Below, one piece after another: positions 21,860 to 33,729 of a DNA stretch of 64,000 nucleotides. Position 1 is the stretch's first letter, and the number at the start of each line of letters is the position of its first letter. Under the pieces are notes generated by a model. That model was given only the letters and a program-made list of their open reading frames with translations, was not told where the DNA came from and ran no database searches. This DNA is from Prosapia bicincta (taxonomy: Eukaryota > Arthropoda > Insecta > Hemiptera > Cercopidae). Location: assembly GCA_036971475.1 (NCBI GenBank), contig JBAIZL010000001.1, positions 105,930,350 through 105,994,349 of the forward strand, in the 5' to 3' direction. A program made the position numbers and the translations under genes.

Positions 21860-23512
21860 CATCTTGCATCCCAGGTCTGTCTGAAAGCTCTGCAAAGATC
21901 ACTTCTCTATTATTGGTATATGACTCTTCTGAAGTTAATTTCTTCACTTAAAATCTTTATCAATTCAAACCTCTCTCAAGATGTGCAATATAAAAACTTC
22001 ATAGGAAAAATATATGTCATTTTTAGATGCCACAGTCGTATATTTGCTAATATTTTAACGCACTGACTGAGGCATCAATGAGTCATGCCTGGTCTTGGAT
22101 ACAGTGGTCGCACAAGAGTTTAATTAAAACTTTTTGTTACAACTCAAAATGTTTTTTTTTTTACTGGTACTGCCACTAATACTATTGTAGAAATTCCTAG
22201 TATAGCTCATTTCATTCAGTTTGATCTATGTTTTCTCAAAGTGAAGTCCATTTCTAAAAACTATGGGTGCAATCCAACAAATAGCATCCTAAGCAAGACA
22301 AGAAATTTGTCTCTCTTTGTTGGATTATTATTTTTTTTTAAGTATTATTATGTTATATAATTACAGTGAATATTAATTTATTTTTGTACTAAAAATTCAT
22401 GAAAAGTAGGTTTGATCGACCTGTTGAGTTACTCTCTCGACTCAAAAAAGTACTTTTGTGTTAGAATAATGCTGTTGGTATAATAACTACCAGCAACCTG
22501 AATGCCATTGGCCATTAATGTTTAAACAAAAATCGTACTTTTGTGTTAGAATAATGCTGTTGGTATAACAACTACCAGCAACCTAAATGCCATTGGCCAT
22601 TAATGTTTAAAAAAATTTAGTACTTTTAGTATCTCCCTAAATTCCAACACTTTAAAAGTGTTTTAGGAATTACATTTCCGAGATTGAAAGTATGTTTAAA
22701 AATAATCGATTTTGTAATTTTAAAACATTTTATGATTTTATTTTAATGAGAATATAATTAAAAATAAAAATGTAATCATCAATAACTTGTATTCAACTTT
22801 CCCTAATATGTAGAGAATTGACCAAAAAGAACAATAAAAGGTAGAATTAAACTGCAAAACATGTTGGACAATTTTAAGGCTTCGCTTAATGTGAAAGATG
22901 CATGTTAAATAGCATTCTTTCATTTTATACTTACTAAAGGAAATTTTTATTAAAAAAACTATGTAAAAAAAGCAGTCATTACTTGCCAAACAAAAAAACT
23001 TGCCATGATGGCATGCAGTCAAAGAGTCAGGCAACTTCATTGGACTATGGATCTCACTTGAAGTGATGAGTTATCACCAATTCTTGCCGTTATATGTCAT
23101 TCCTTTGTTTCACATATGAATCATACAATTGTTGACACTTAAGTCTATATTATTCTCTCACTCCTCAAGTTCAAATCCACAACTTCTTAGATACTTTTGA
23201 AAATTTCTAAGCAATGATCATGTGAATAAGACCCCAGTTCTTAGACAATAATCTTATACTCCTCATACTAAAACTTATGCCCCTCTCAAAAGAGTAACCG
23301 TCTCTCCCATAAAACTCTGTAACACTTACCTTCCTTGCTTAACTAATGGCTTAAATTTAAAAATACTTTTGCTAGTGTTTAGTACAATTTTTAACAAATA
23401 TATCCTCAGCCATTTAGCAATGGGTTCAAATCATATCATATGAGAATCAAAACATTTGTGCTAAATCATATTTTGTATTAATCATGTTTACACTCACAGA
23501 GGTTATTGTTAA
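21860..23512. other. Unassigned non-coding sequence with an 85-bp tandem repeat
   Basis: Composition resembles 19.5-20.8 kb on the plus strand up to about 22.3 kb, then becomes A/T-rich. No gene was recognised. Confidence 0.3.
22451..22620 (+). repeat. 85-bp tandem repeat, two copies
   Basis: TACTTTTGTGTTAGAATAAT recurs at 22451 and 22536 (85 bp apart), with a partial third start at about 22620. Each unit contains GCTGTTGGTATAA and TACCAGCAAC, which form a short hairpin. Confidence 0.85.
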
Positions 23513-23957
23513 ATAAAAAGCGGTTGACTCGTGAGTCAGGTACAACTATTTATTTTATATACACATGCAATGTTTCAATAACGGGTAACTTATTGTCTTC
23601 AGACCTACAATACAAAAGGAAAAAATTGAAAATAGCAACAATATTAACACAGTTCCCAAATAACTACAGCACAATAAAATTACTTGTTGGTTTAAAACAG
23701 TTTGTTGGTTATGTTAATAATGTTTTTTAAAAAAATGTCTTTCTGACGTTACCCATTTTAGTGATATATATGTGTTGTTTTATAATTATAGTAATTTCAT
23801 TGTGCTGTGGTTGTTTGTGAAGTGTGTTATTATTGTTGTTCTTATTTATAATTGTGTACTTATGTATTGTAGGCCTGAAAACGATAACATATTATCGTTA
23901 TTGCCTGTGTAAATAAAATAAATAGTTGCACCTAACTCCCAAGTCAACCACTTTTAT
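23513..23957. repeat. Fold-back element with inverted 3'-end-like arms
   Basis: The left end (AAAAAGCGGTTGACTCGTGA from 23515) is mirrored by the right end (CTCCCAAGTCAACCACTTTT). Inversion continues inward through TAGTTG-TACCTGAC and GTATTGTAGG-TCTGAA, about 100 bp per arm with mismatches. Each arm reads outward like a retroelement 3' end, with the CTGAAGA-hairpin-GAAAC motif about 80 nt from the tip on the left arm (23572-23602, minus). This matches the inverted-3'-end theme of the Penelope-like clusters but from a different family. A simple DNA transposon with long inverted repeats is the alternative. Confidence 0.65.
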
Positions 23958-25739
23958 ATAACCATATTTTTTAGAACTCTTTTCTGAGTTTATGACTTCT
24001 CACAAAATCTAGGAAACATTTTCCACACAATTCAGACTTTACCTCCTGAAAATTATTTGCATCAATTTCTTGGCCATCCTTCTGATGGAATGACCTTGAA
24101 TGGCATCAATTCCCTACTTCCAAATGTTCTAATCCTCGCCTAATGTATATAAACATCAGTAGTTTAGTGAAAATCTTGAACTCTTTACTATTTTTATATA
24201 TTCTTGTATCCTCCTATCAAAGTCTTTCACTATAACTATCTATTGTTTTGAGAAGCCTTGTTTATTTTTCATTTAGTGATTAATTCTGCCTACACTCAAA
24301 ATTAACTATCCTGTTTGAAATTGGTTTGATTTCCTAACTGTAATTGGTTGGATTTCCTAACTGTATTTGGTTGGATTTCCTAACTGTAATTGGTTGGATT
24401 TCCTAACTGTAATTGGTTGGATTTCCTAACTGTAATTGAGGAACATGACTCTTGCTTCTAATTAGTTCTAAATTTGCATTAAAAAGATCTGTTGCATCTA
24501 CAAACAAAATACTTTCTATTGGTAGAAACAGAACTAGAGCTTTATCAGGCCTTGAGTTCTAATACAGACTTAAGTTCTATACTCATAAGGTCATAAGTTT
24601 ACAATGATTTTTTTTATTGGAAAATTTTGAAGTTTCACTTCTTTCAAGATCTAACAGCAATAAGGCAAATAACAACAGTTTACACAATTATTAAGTAGCA
24701 GTCAGCAATAGATAATTGACTGCTGCTCTTAAACTGAAGTTCACTGAATTCAAACCACTAACAACAGCATGTTGAACTTTGGGAACAAGTACATTTACAA
24801 CTGTCATCTACTGCTCATTATTTCACATAAAAACTACACCTGCCTAATTTTCTCAGTTTGAAATGTATTTAACTTTAAACAGATTATTAATATCTGTATA
24901 TGAATAATTTACATTATTCCAGATTAGAAATAACACAATGCAACACAGCTTACTAAGCCTCTAAATTACTCTTAATCTTTTATTGGAATTGATCTCATCT
25001 GATACTTGATTCATAACTTCAACATTTAACAAATTTCAGCTAAGCTTATTGGACAACCCTTTTTGAACAAGTTGTTTCAAGTTGCTAATGTCAATAAAAA
25101 CATATGCCTACTATAATAATCTAATAACATCACATTAACTAAAACAATTTACATTTTCAACAAGAAATACTTTTCTGCATTTACTCTTCAGTGTTGTCTG
25201 GTTTATCGTGACCTTAGTCAAAATATTAAATTAACAAGTCTTACTTGTTTGCTGATTTCAAGTTTCACCTTCAAATCAACTTTTAATAACCTTGCTCTTA
25301 TGGTTTTTAAGCTTCAACAACCCAAAAGTTTATTTATAAAAGTTGTAGCTCAAAAGTCTTTTAATTTTACTTAATTACTTAAGTAATTAATTACTTAATT
25401 ACTTAATTTTACAAATAGTAAATAGTTTTCTTATAGTACTTTTAGGTATTCTATTTAACTTAACCATGCAATTTTCAAAACTGATTATCTAGGCCACTAA
25501 CATAAGGGAAAGTAAAACAAAGCAGGAATATCAATGTTGTTTTAACAATACATGACAGATACCAATACCTTAGTGGACTTTTATGGTATCTGGCTATTGT
25601 TCCAACTTAGTTAATAGTCCAGAATAATATGATTTTCTTAAAAATAAAACCTATACTCTTTCTATTAGTAACAAAACATCTATTCCAAAAAAACTCAAAC
25701 TCAACACATCAAACCAAATAAATAATGGGTTCGTCTTAC
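23958..25739. other. Intronic sequence left of TAB2/3 exon 2
   Basis: Begins (in gene direction) with the GTAAGA donor at 25739. Contains a 23-bp tandem repeat (24321-24438), a TAATTACTT palindromic run at 25370-25405, and otherwise unassigned sequence. No coiled-coil or NZF exon was found. Confidence 0.4.
24321..24438 (+). repeat. 23-bp tandem repeat, five copies
   Basis: The unit TTGGTTGGATTTCCTAACTG plus TAA is repeated five times with one or two variants (first copy TTTGATTT, one TATTTGG). Confidence 0.92.
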
Positions 25740-26721
25740 CTTTAGTTTCTGGTTCAAGATATTGAATTTCTGGTTCTAACAAAAGTGATGAGGTTGTTGC
25801 AACATCTGGCATAGAAGTTGCAGCTCTTAGCGTTGGTAGTGGAGGTGGTCTTGAATGTCTTGTTCTTGCAGCCGATACTGTTCTTGACCCTCCAGGGCCT
25901 ATACTGATTTGTAATTTCGACTGGTATCCTTGTTTAGGATCATAAGAACAACTAGAATACGTTAAACCGCCACCTCCAGAACTAATATCTATTGGAGGTT
26001 GAGGATCTGAAGATGGAGGTCTTAAGGTAAGATTAACTGAAGTGAAAGGACGATGGGGTTCAAGGGATCCTGAGAAATGTGGACTAGGATCGACATTAAG
26101 TGCTGTACAATGCCTTTGTGTTGTGACATCAACTGTTAAAGGTGGGAAGGGTGGAGGCCGGTAACCACTAGGTGTCACTGGGGCTGAATGGGGTGCTCTA
26201 CGACCATATGATACAACACTAACTCTCGTCCGTTCACAGTGACATGACTCCTCACTTTCAAACTGTAGCTTCACATCACTTGCACTTACACTAGTTTCTT
26301 CAAATTCTGATCTCTCATTAAACCTCTCTGTTCTATTCTCAAATGATCTACGTTCACTTTGAAAACCCTGAGTGTTCCACAAATGATCATCATGAGGAGG
26401 AATCAAAGATCTTGATAATCTCTGGAGGGGGTCATCATAATAGTTTCTTTGAGGAAACCTGGAATTCTCTAAAAACTCATCTGACAAACGTTTATACATC
26501 CGTCTAGCTCCACCTCTCATGCATCCCATGTTATCAAGTGATTGACGACCAAGGAGATGACGATTGAAGTCCCAAACATTTTCTTCAAGTTGTAATGAAT
26601 CTGGACGACAACGTTCACAACTACCTTCGGCAGTCATCTTGCACAGTCGGCCAGCTGGGGCACTATATGTCTGGTTCTCTCGTGACAGCACCACCTCGCA
26701 TGCTTCCTTGTCGTGACCGTT
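25740..26721 (-). CDS. TAB2: TAB2/TAB3-like adaptor, second coding exon (rest of CUE domain plus proline-rich middle)
   Basis: This 982-bp minus-strand exon starts after a pyrimidine-rich acceptor (TTTGTGTTTGAG|AAC) and ends at AAAG|GTAAGA. It carries 327 open codons plus one base in a very AT-rich setting. Its first residues, NGHDKEACEVVLSRENQTY, continue the CUE domain begun in the exon at 49834 and match the NNNNLDACCAVLSQES part of TAB2. The rest is low-complexity and probably disordered: an Arg/Asp/Ser-rich part, a proline-rich stretch (PPPFPPL), a SVNLTLRPP motif, a GGGG run and RPPPLPTLR near the end. These proline-rich pieces could bind SH3 or WW domains, which is inference. TAB2/3 proteins have a long unstructured middle here, before a coiled coil and a C-terminal NZF finger; those later exons are not found. 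Start phase 0 fits exon 1; the exon ends in phase 1. Confidence 0.85.
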
Positions 26722-28506
26722 CTCAAACACAAACAATACACAACTTTTACAGATTATGAAGCCTATAATGTTACTAAAACTATTACAAATATATTTAACA
26801 TTTCAATAACCCAGTGTACCTAATTGTAATATTAAATAACTTTCAAAAAGTTGCTTTTATTTTGATATGTTACTAACAAAACAACTTTTTGTTAGTAATA
26901 GTATATAAAATAAAAAGTACTGTGACTATTTTAAATTTTATGAATTTCAAATTTTTTATATTTCTAATTGGTTCCATATTATTTAACCTTTAAAACTAAA
27001 AATGCAGGAGAAATAATATTCATTGTCAAGTAATTGACAAGGAATTAACTGAAAAATGTCTACAGCATTAAAAAGTAAACTAATAAAATCATAAGAAATC
27101 CAAACAATTCATCTATGAAGATTCTTTGGTCTAATATGTCTATAAGATGGTATAATATAAGATACGTAAAACCTTTATATAACTAAATTAATAAAAACAC
27201 AAGTAATTCTAAAACGTAACAACTGGCCCTATAGTATAATTATACACACTAAATTTTCTTGAAAAAGTTGGAATTAATTTAAAAAATAACCTATGTATAA
27301 ACAACTAATATAGGTTTATAGTTGTCTTCAAGTATTTCCAGTTTTAAATATAACATTTCATTACCTATTTTATTAGGTAAATAAATTAATTTTCAAATTT
27401 CAAAATAAGTTTTAAAAATTATTATAAATCAAATACATTTTTCAATTTAAAAAAGTAATTTTTGCTTGATAAAACGCTATCTTGACTATCTTTAAAGCAG
27501 AACACAGAATTAGAAAGAATAAAGAATTCATCACAATCTTTTTAAAAAATCTGATAGATTCTGAAAATGGTTGTAGCCATTAACAGAAACAAAATTGTAA
27601 CATTTTATGAGGGTTACATCTTTATTAAAAACCGTACAAAATAATAAGTTAACATATTATCCCATTAAATGCTATCCATTTCAGATAAATCTGGAAAATA
27701 AATAAAATTAAAGTCATAGAAACTCATTTAGAAAATACCTTACAGAATTTGAGATATGTGTTAAGAGCTTCTCATAAATAAGCACCATTTTAATATCGAA
27801 TTCTAATGTTATCAAATAAAATTTTATATTTTGTTTAAATATTAAATATTTTCTCAAAGCATTCTGGGTAGTAAAATCCAATAAAACAATTACTTGACTT
27901 ATGTTACCACCATGTTATTATTATAATATTCTCTATAAATAATAACAGGGAATTACAAAAAAATTGAATAATCACAAGGTTAAAAATATTGGAACTGTCC
28001 ATAAACAACTAGAACATTGAGCTTTTAATGATAGCACCAGACACAACTGTATCATTATCTGTCTATAAGGCTATATTACACAGAATTTCTTAACTTTCAA
28101 GAAAAGGATGGTTAAATTAGTGATTTTAGCGAAAAGTCTTTCATAAAATCTGTTCCAACGTTTCGCTAGCATCTTATCTATCATTGATGAGGTGAACCCA
28201 ACAACAGTTGAAGTGCGAATGAAGAATGCAGACAACTCCACTCGTATATATAGAGGGAAAAAAATTTCATTGGCGTTTATCCCCGTACACCTGACCTGAA
28301 TAATTACTCGCATTCCTTTCATTTTGTTTACCTTTCTGCTGATAAAATCTATTGATGACCGGTAACACATTTCCCCACTATGAGTAAAGTCAAAGTATCA
28401 TAGCATTTGTAAGGACTCCCTCAATTCTCTATTTCGACAGCCTAACATATAACTCTAGTTCTGTAGTTTTCCACTTGAGCAATCTGTCAGCATGACTAGA
28501 AATCAA
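26722..28506. other. Intronic AT-rich sequence right of exon 2
   Basis: Holds a short hairpin at about 26862-26890. A 300-bp minus-strand stretch (28071-28370) includes GCTAGCGAAACGTTGGAAC, a phrase like those found after Penelope-type coding regions; no endonuclease domain could be read. Confidence 0.3.
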
Positions 28507-28510
28507 GCAC

Positions 28511-28582
<72 letters not shown>
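28507..28582. repeat. (CA)n followed by (TA)n
   Basis: (AC)n at about 28507-28550 with one interruption, then (AT)n to about 28582. Confidence 0.93.
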
Positions 28583-28585
<3 letters not shown>

Positions 28586-28799
28586 TATATGTGAGCGGTC
28601 TGCGTATGTGAGGGAGCATATTTAATAGAATTTTCGTATTTTTAGATTGAAGGAAAACTTAATTAACAATAAGAACATTTATGCAATTATGTAATTATTT
28701 ACATCACGTAAATATAGCAAACTACGATTTAACTGTAATTAATGTCAACATTTTTAATGTGAAACGTAACCCTCCCCTTTTTATATTCAGTTGGTTTCA

Positions 28800-28862
28800 G
28801 TATTCGTAGTTTCAGTATTTGCAGTAATTTTGGGGAACCCCACAAATAACAAGGGATCACTG
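28800..28862. mobile_element. Terminal repeat of a Tigger-like element (one end only)
   Basis: The segment ending CAAGGGATCACTG followed by TA reads, on the minus strand, CAGTGATCCCTTGTTATTTG and then TGGGGTTCCCC. This is the kind of end seen in Tigger elements (CAGT.GTCCCTCG.TAT... pattern). No matching left end was found, so only a fragment is claimed. Confidence 0.5.
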
Positions 28863-28864
28863 TA

Positions 28865-30612
28865 ATTTGAGGTATGAAGTAAAATATACGTTTTGAATCA
28901 TGAATTGAGGAAAGCTAGGAGTACTAACAACATAAATGCAAAATTTTATGTAACATGGTTAAGATCAACATTTCTATGACTCAAGAAATATTCCTTGTGA
29001 CTGGATTGAATCAAAATTTATTTAAATACTTGAAAGGGTAGAAACTATATAGCGATTATATGAGAGTAAGTTTATAAGCCATCTTCTGGAGAACGTTTTT
29101 AAAGTGGTCCATAAAAATATTTATATTTTGTGTAAAGAATATATTGTTCATACAGGTTGATATAGCATTCAAGTGTTATTCTAGGGATAAGTGACTTAAA
29201 GTATGATATGCATGCCTGCATCATAGTTAGCAGGAAGATTTTGATAGAACCAAACAACAAAAATAACAATGGTTTTGAGGGGAAAGAAATAGATGAGAAA
29301 GGTGTCAGAATATGGTCATTACAAATACTGGAGACAGCCTCTGTAAAACTTGGAAAATAAAATTATGGCCATGTAGGAAGTTTGAGGGTCAAAAGATAAG
29401 TTTTATATTGTTTCTATTGATTTTTAACACATTCTTCAAACATATATTCAGGAAGATAATATCAACAGTGAGTTTTACTGAAAATACTGAGTTTTATATT
29501 CTCTTACAAAATTGAAAATCTTCAAATTTTGTTTCATTGAAAAGTTGAGAAGAAAAGAAATGATCTGGGTTTAAGTAACAGGAATTTATGGCCATCAGTA
29601 AACACTGCATATTTAATTATAACCTTAGAATAATTAAAAGAGCCAAATCATTAAACTAAGTACACCAAATATTTGAAAGAGCCAACAAATAATTACATCT
29701 AAGCACCACAACTATTAATTAATATCATTTGCAGGAAATATGAATTAGCATCAAGAAAGCCACAGCTGTGTTTAGCTGAATGAGTAGATTTTTTAGGTTA
29801 TCATTGATGAAATTCTTTAACTGTGATATATTTTCTGATTGATATGTGAGTTAGGGTATTGGGCTCTGGCAGAGGCTATTACAGAAAGTTGGAGGCCTTT
29901 GAATTGTTGCTCTAGTACAAAATATTGAGGACGAAGTGGAGAGATCATATAATAAATAGTGATTTTTCAACAAATGGAAAATAATCTAGAAATCTTAGCA
30001 ACAATTAAATCAGAAAATTCAATACCTTAGTTATATCATGCAAAGTAACAGCAGATATAATATTATCAGACAATATTACAGGGGGTATTATTTAGGAGAA
30101 GCTGTATGTGGATACAAAGAATCTCATGGCTGATAACCTTAGAAGTTGGATCTTCATGAATACCACTCAACTTTTTATGAAGGCGGGTATTGAATAATAT
30201 AAAAGTAGGCAAAATACAGAACTGATAAGAATCCCAAGTAGTAATAATTTTCTGTGTAAAAAAAGAAGATTATTCCTTTGTCGCTGTAACAATATCATTT
30301 ATATAAGTTCATTTTTATCATGATCTTGTTTCATCTATAAACTGGATAACATTAGAAAAATCTACTCCTATAATTAATTTTTTTTTTAAATTAAAGTATG
30401 AAACAAAGTAATTTAGTAATTATTTTCCACTGAAAACAACATCTTTTTAGTGAATTAAATTCTTGTTAAAATAATGAAAATACAAACAAATGAAGTAAAA
30501 GAAACAATTTTTTTTTTAACTGGTGATGTTTCTGGACATAATTTGCAAATATACTTTCAGAGCAGAAGATACACTTTAGATAATTTATATCTACAGATAT
30601 AGATATCAGATA
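28865..30612. other. Intronic sequence, unassigned
   Basis: No coding exon or repeat was recognised. Confidence 0.3.
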
Positions 30613-31703
30613 CAGTTAACCCTACTTATCTGAAACAGATCCCTACAGATTCCAACAAAATAAATTTCAAATAGAGAATATTTCAATATTTTCAGAAATA
30701 TTTCTTTACTGATGTAAATGTTTAAACATCTTTATACATATGTGCTATTGTGAAATCATACAATATACTATATATTCCCTTCCCCAATAAGCTATTTTGT
30801 TTACTGAACCAGAACTCCAAGATCCATTTAATTTCGGCAGTAATATAAGGTTTTCGTGATTAAAAACAAAAAACTATCCATAGGTAAAAAAAAATAAACC
30901 AGTGCAATTTTTTTTGTTTATTGTTTTTTGTTCAAATGAAACCCTGAATACACAAATGTATCTTTTAACAAGTGGTAGAAATTAATAAATACAAAAATGA
31001 ATAAAAACAAATATTTTCTAATCAATTTTTTATGTTAAAAAACATTTGTTGAAAATATCTTTTATATTAACAAAGAAATAAAATACCAGGTGTTAAAACA
31101 ATATGTTATACGACTCTGTAACTTAAGCAAAGTCAAAACCTATTCAATATAATTCAGACAAAAATTAATAAAATGCTTTATTTAAAATTTTATAAAATAC
31201 ACAGAGTTATGAATTTCATGTTCATCAAGTAGAAACAAATTTAAGTACTGTATATGCGTTTACTGTCCAACCCAAAATAGGAGAGGGCGATTTACCAGCG
31301 TTTTGTCTACATTCACAACAAGCGCCTCTTTTTTGTAATAAATCATGCATTAAACATGGTTATATCTTTTCTCTGCTTGTTAATTTGATCCTCTATTGAG
31401 CAGGTACAAAACAAAATGTCTCTCAACTAAAATACACAAGTTGCAGAACTGACATCTGTTAATCTGGCAGCTGAAGCATAACAAAAACGAAGCATAATTC
31501 TGAAGCAGAGAGATAATTAGGAACTGAATCGTATTATAATTTGAACTAAAGATACACTTACAAAATTTATATTAGGATATTCTGAGAATTCCATTAAGAC
31601 CGCAAAACTCGTTTAAACCTCAAAAATATTTGCATTTTATCGGAAAATTTACGTACTCAAATCGTGTTTACCCCCTATATTTTGGCTAAGCAGGATTTTA
31701 CTT
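30613..31703. mobile_element. Possible old Tigger-like element
   Basis: The left end CAGTTAACCCTACTTATCTG (preceded by TA) and the right end read inverted (TAAAGTAAAATCCTGCTTAG) agree at about two thirds of the positions, with TA at both borders, spanning 1091 bp. No transposase was read inside. This is a weak call based on terminal similarity. Confidence 0.4.
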
Positions 31704-33239
31704 TACATTTTATTGATTCAATATTTAGTTATTCTTGTACAATATTTCCAGAAACAGTGATAAACGCACTGGTTTTATACAGAGTGAGAAAAGAGCTGAG
31801 TGTACAGCTAAGAAAGAAGTATGCATAAAAAGATGTATAGAAATGCATTGCTAGTGAGTTATAGCTAATTAGACATTTTGTCTGGATTATGTTCCATCTT
31901 TGAAATAAAACCCTACTCACATTTTTGGGGTGTTAATTATGAGGCAAAAGAAATGGTGGACACCTGAAGTGTTTGTCCACCTGAAAAAGTGGACAAACAG
32001 ATAATGTAAGTATAGCTGCTGTGAATTTTGAAAAATCCTACGGTCTAACCGAAATTAGATAGTTTTCTAATGTGTGATGTATAATATCTTTGTTAAATGA
32101 GTAATTGGCACGTATTGTTTTTAAATCATACAACTGTAAAAGTCAACTATGAAAAAAATTTATATAAATAAATTCAATTACAAAAAAAAGAATTTTATTG
32201 ACATACAAATATCAAAACTTTTGTTGTTTGAATGCAAGTTTACTCAACACCAGGTTTTAAATTTGTATTAAATAATTTTCAGAATGTTTAGCAACAGTCC
32301 AAAAATTAAAGATATTTTTCCTAAAAAACTGTAAAAATATACATAAGGAAACATGGATCAGTGGTATAAAAAATCTCAGGGACCTGAGCCAAAAATTAGC
32401 CATTTTTTTTTTTTGTGGTTGTCAAATCCTTGGAGGTAGACATGTGATTAGTACTATAAGCGACCTCAGTTAAGCATTATAACACTCGGTAAATAGACTA
32501 GTTATAGTATTGACAGGCAAAAGGTACCTCAGTCATTGACTGGAATACCTTTTCCCTCTCAATGGTTGGGTACTTTGTGTCATGTTTGCTAATCAGATGT
32601 GACATTCTCAAGTCGTAAACAACTCGTGTTACTTGATCATTTGAGGTTAAACTGTTATTATTAGAGTGTTGTTTGAGTTTCATATATGGATGAAGATAAG
32701 GATAATACCAAGATAAACGAGTTAGGAAAAGGGGAAAATCTCATGAAACACAGAAGAGGAATACAATAAAAGAAAATTACTTGCGGTATATTAATCATTG
32801 AGGGAGATAAAAAAAAGCCAAGCAGGTGAGGTTTAAAATTATACAAAACGCTCTAGGTTAGTTACAGATTTAATGTTTAGAAACCCCGTACTTTATTTAT
32901 TACTTGTATTATTGTGTCCAATAAAACATATTGGATAAGTAACCAAAAATTCTAAATAATTCTTGAAGCATATCAAATTTATTGTTTATAGGTTCATATT
33001 TTAGGTTATAAAACTAAGTCTATTACTGTACTCCACAATACATTCACAGTTCTTTTATAATAAACGTATTTTATTCTAACTTTTAACCTACAATAAAAAT
33101 TATATAGTAATTAAAATGACTATCACCTAACCTTATTATTAGGCCTATGTCTAACCGGTTTGATTTATTTTCATATGTCTAAAAAAAATACTTTGAACGA
33201 TTGGATGAAGTTGATACAGCATTAGTTTTTTATTTTCCC
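31704..33239. other. Intronic sequence, unassigned
   Basis: Nothing beyond the hairpin at 31971 was recognised. Confidence 0.3.
31971..31998. repeat. Perfect 10-bp hairpin
   Basis: GTTTGTCCAC, eight-base loop CTGAAAAA, GTGGACAAAC. A further GTGGACAC lies just upstream. No link to a gene is visible. Confidence 0.8.
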
Positions 33240-33287
33240 TTTAAGGATTTAGATTCAAAGAATGAACAGGATCTGCATTTACTATGA

Positions 33288-33720
33288 ATGATTGTAAAAC
33301 AATGTCAAAGAGAGAAGTCCAAGAAAAGGTGATGACTTTACACAGCTTGAAAACACATTTCAAGCATCATGTGGTTCTCAAAGATAAGAAGATTCAAGTT
33401 TGTATAAATACCTTCTTCCAATAAAAGTATATAAATGTTATATGATGTTTCTACATGTCCCAGTTAACCCAGCAAGTTTTTTGTATTTACAATACAAAAA
33501 CTAAACTATCCCACTTTATCTATGCCTTGAAGATGATGCATAAAAAGGCAGTAATGATATCATCTCTTACTTGATGGATTACATTAAAAATAATGTCTCT
33601 AACCAAGTGGACAAACTTCATTTCTTTTCAAACAACTGGTGAGGCCAGAATAAAAACCATAAAATATCGAAAGTGTTTCGCTTGATGTGACATAGGAAAG
33701 TTTAAGATTGTGAACCAATT
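33288..33720 (+). pseudogene. Transposon-like protein fragment with a GQN motif (DUF7869-like)
   Basis: One frame runs 38 codons without a stop (CKTMSKREVQEKVMTLHSLK, then THFKHHVVLKDKKIQVC). About 150 nt later comes KGSNDIISYLMDYIKNNVSN, then QVDKLHFFSNNW, a stop, and GQNKNHKISKVFRLM. The FSDNCGGQNKNH pattern belongs to a group of eukaryotic transposon-related proteins with an RNase H-like fold (annotated as DUF7869). The internal stops (TGG TGA for expected Cys-Gly and others) show it is dead. The family name is from memory and should be verified. Confidence 0.5.
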
Positions 33721-33729
33721 TTTATAAGA

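Noticed and set aside
22738..23040. 100-codon minus-strand frame near 22.9 kb
   Set aside because: A/T-rich composition, no domain and no splice sites fitting the neighbouring gene.
25740..26721. Teneurin-like cytoplasmic domain
   Set aside because: The proline-rich content first suggested it, but the exon start continues a CUE domain begun at 49834 and matches TAB2/3 in order and phase.
28071..28370. 99-codon minus-strand frame as a Penelope-like endonuclease
   Set aside because: Only the phrase GCGAAACGTTGGAAC recalls retroelement 3' regions; no GIY-YIG residues could be read.
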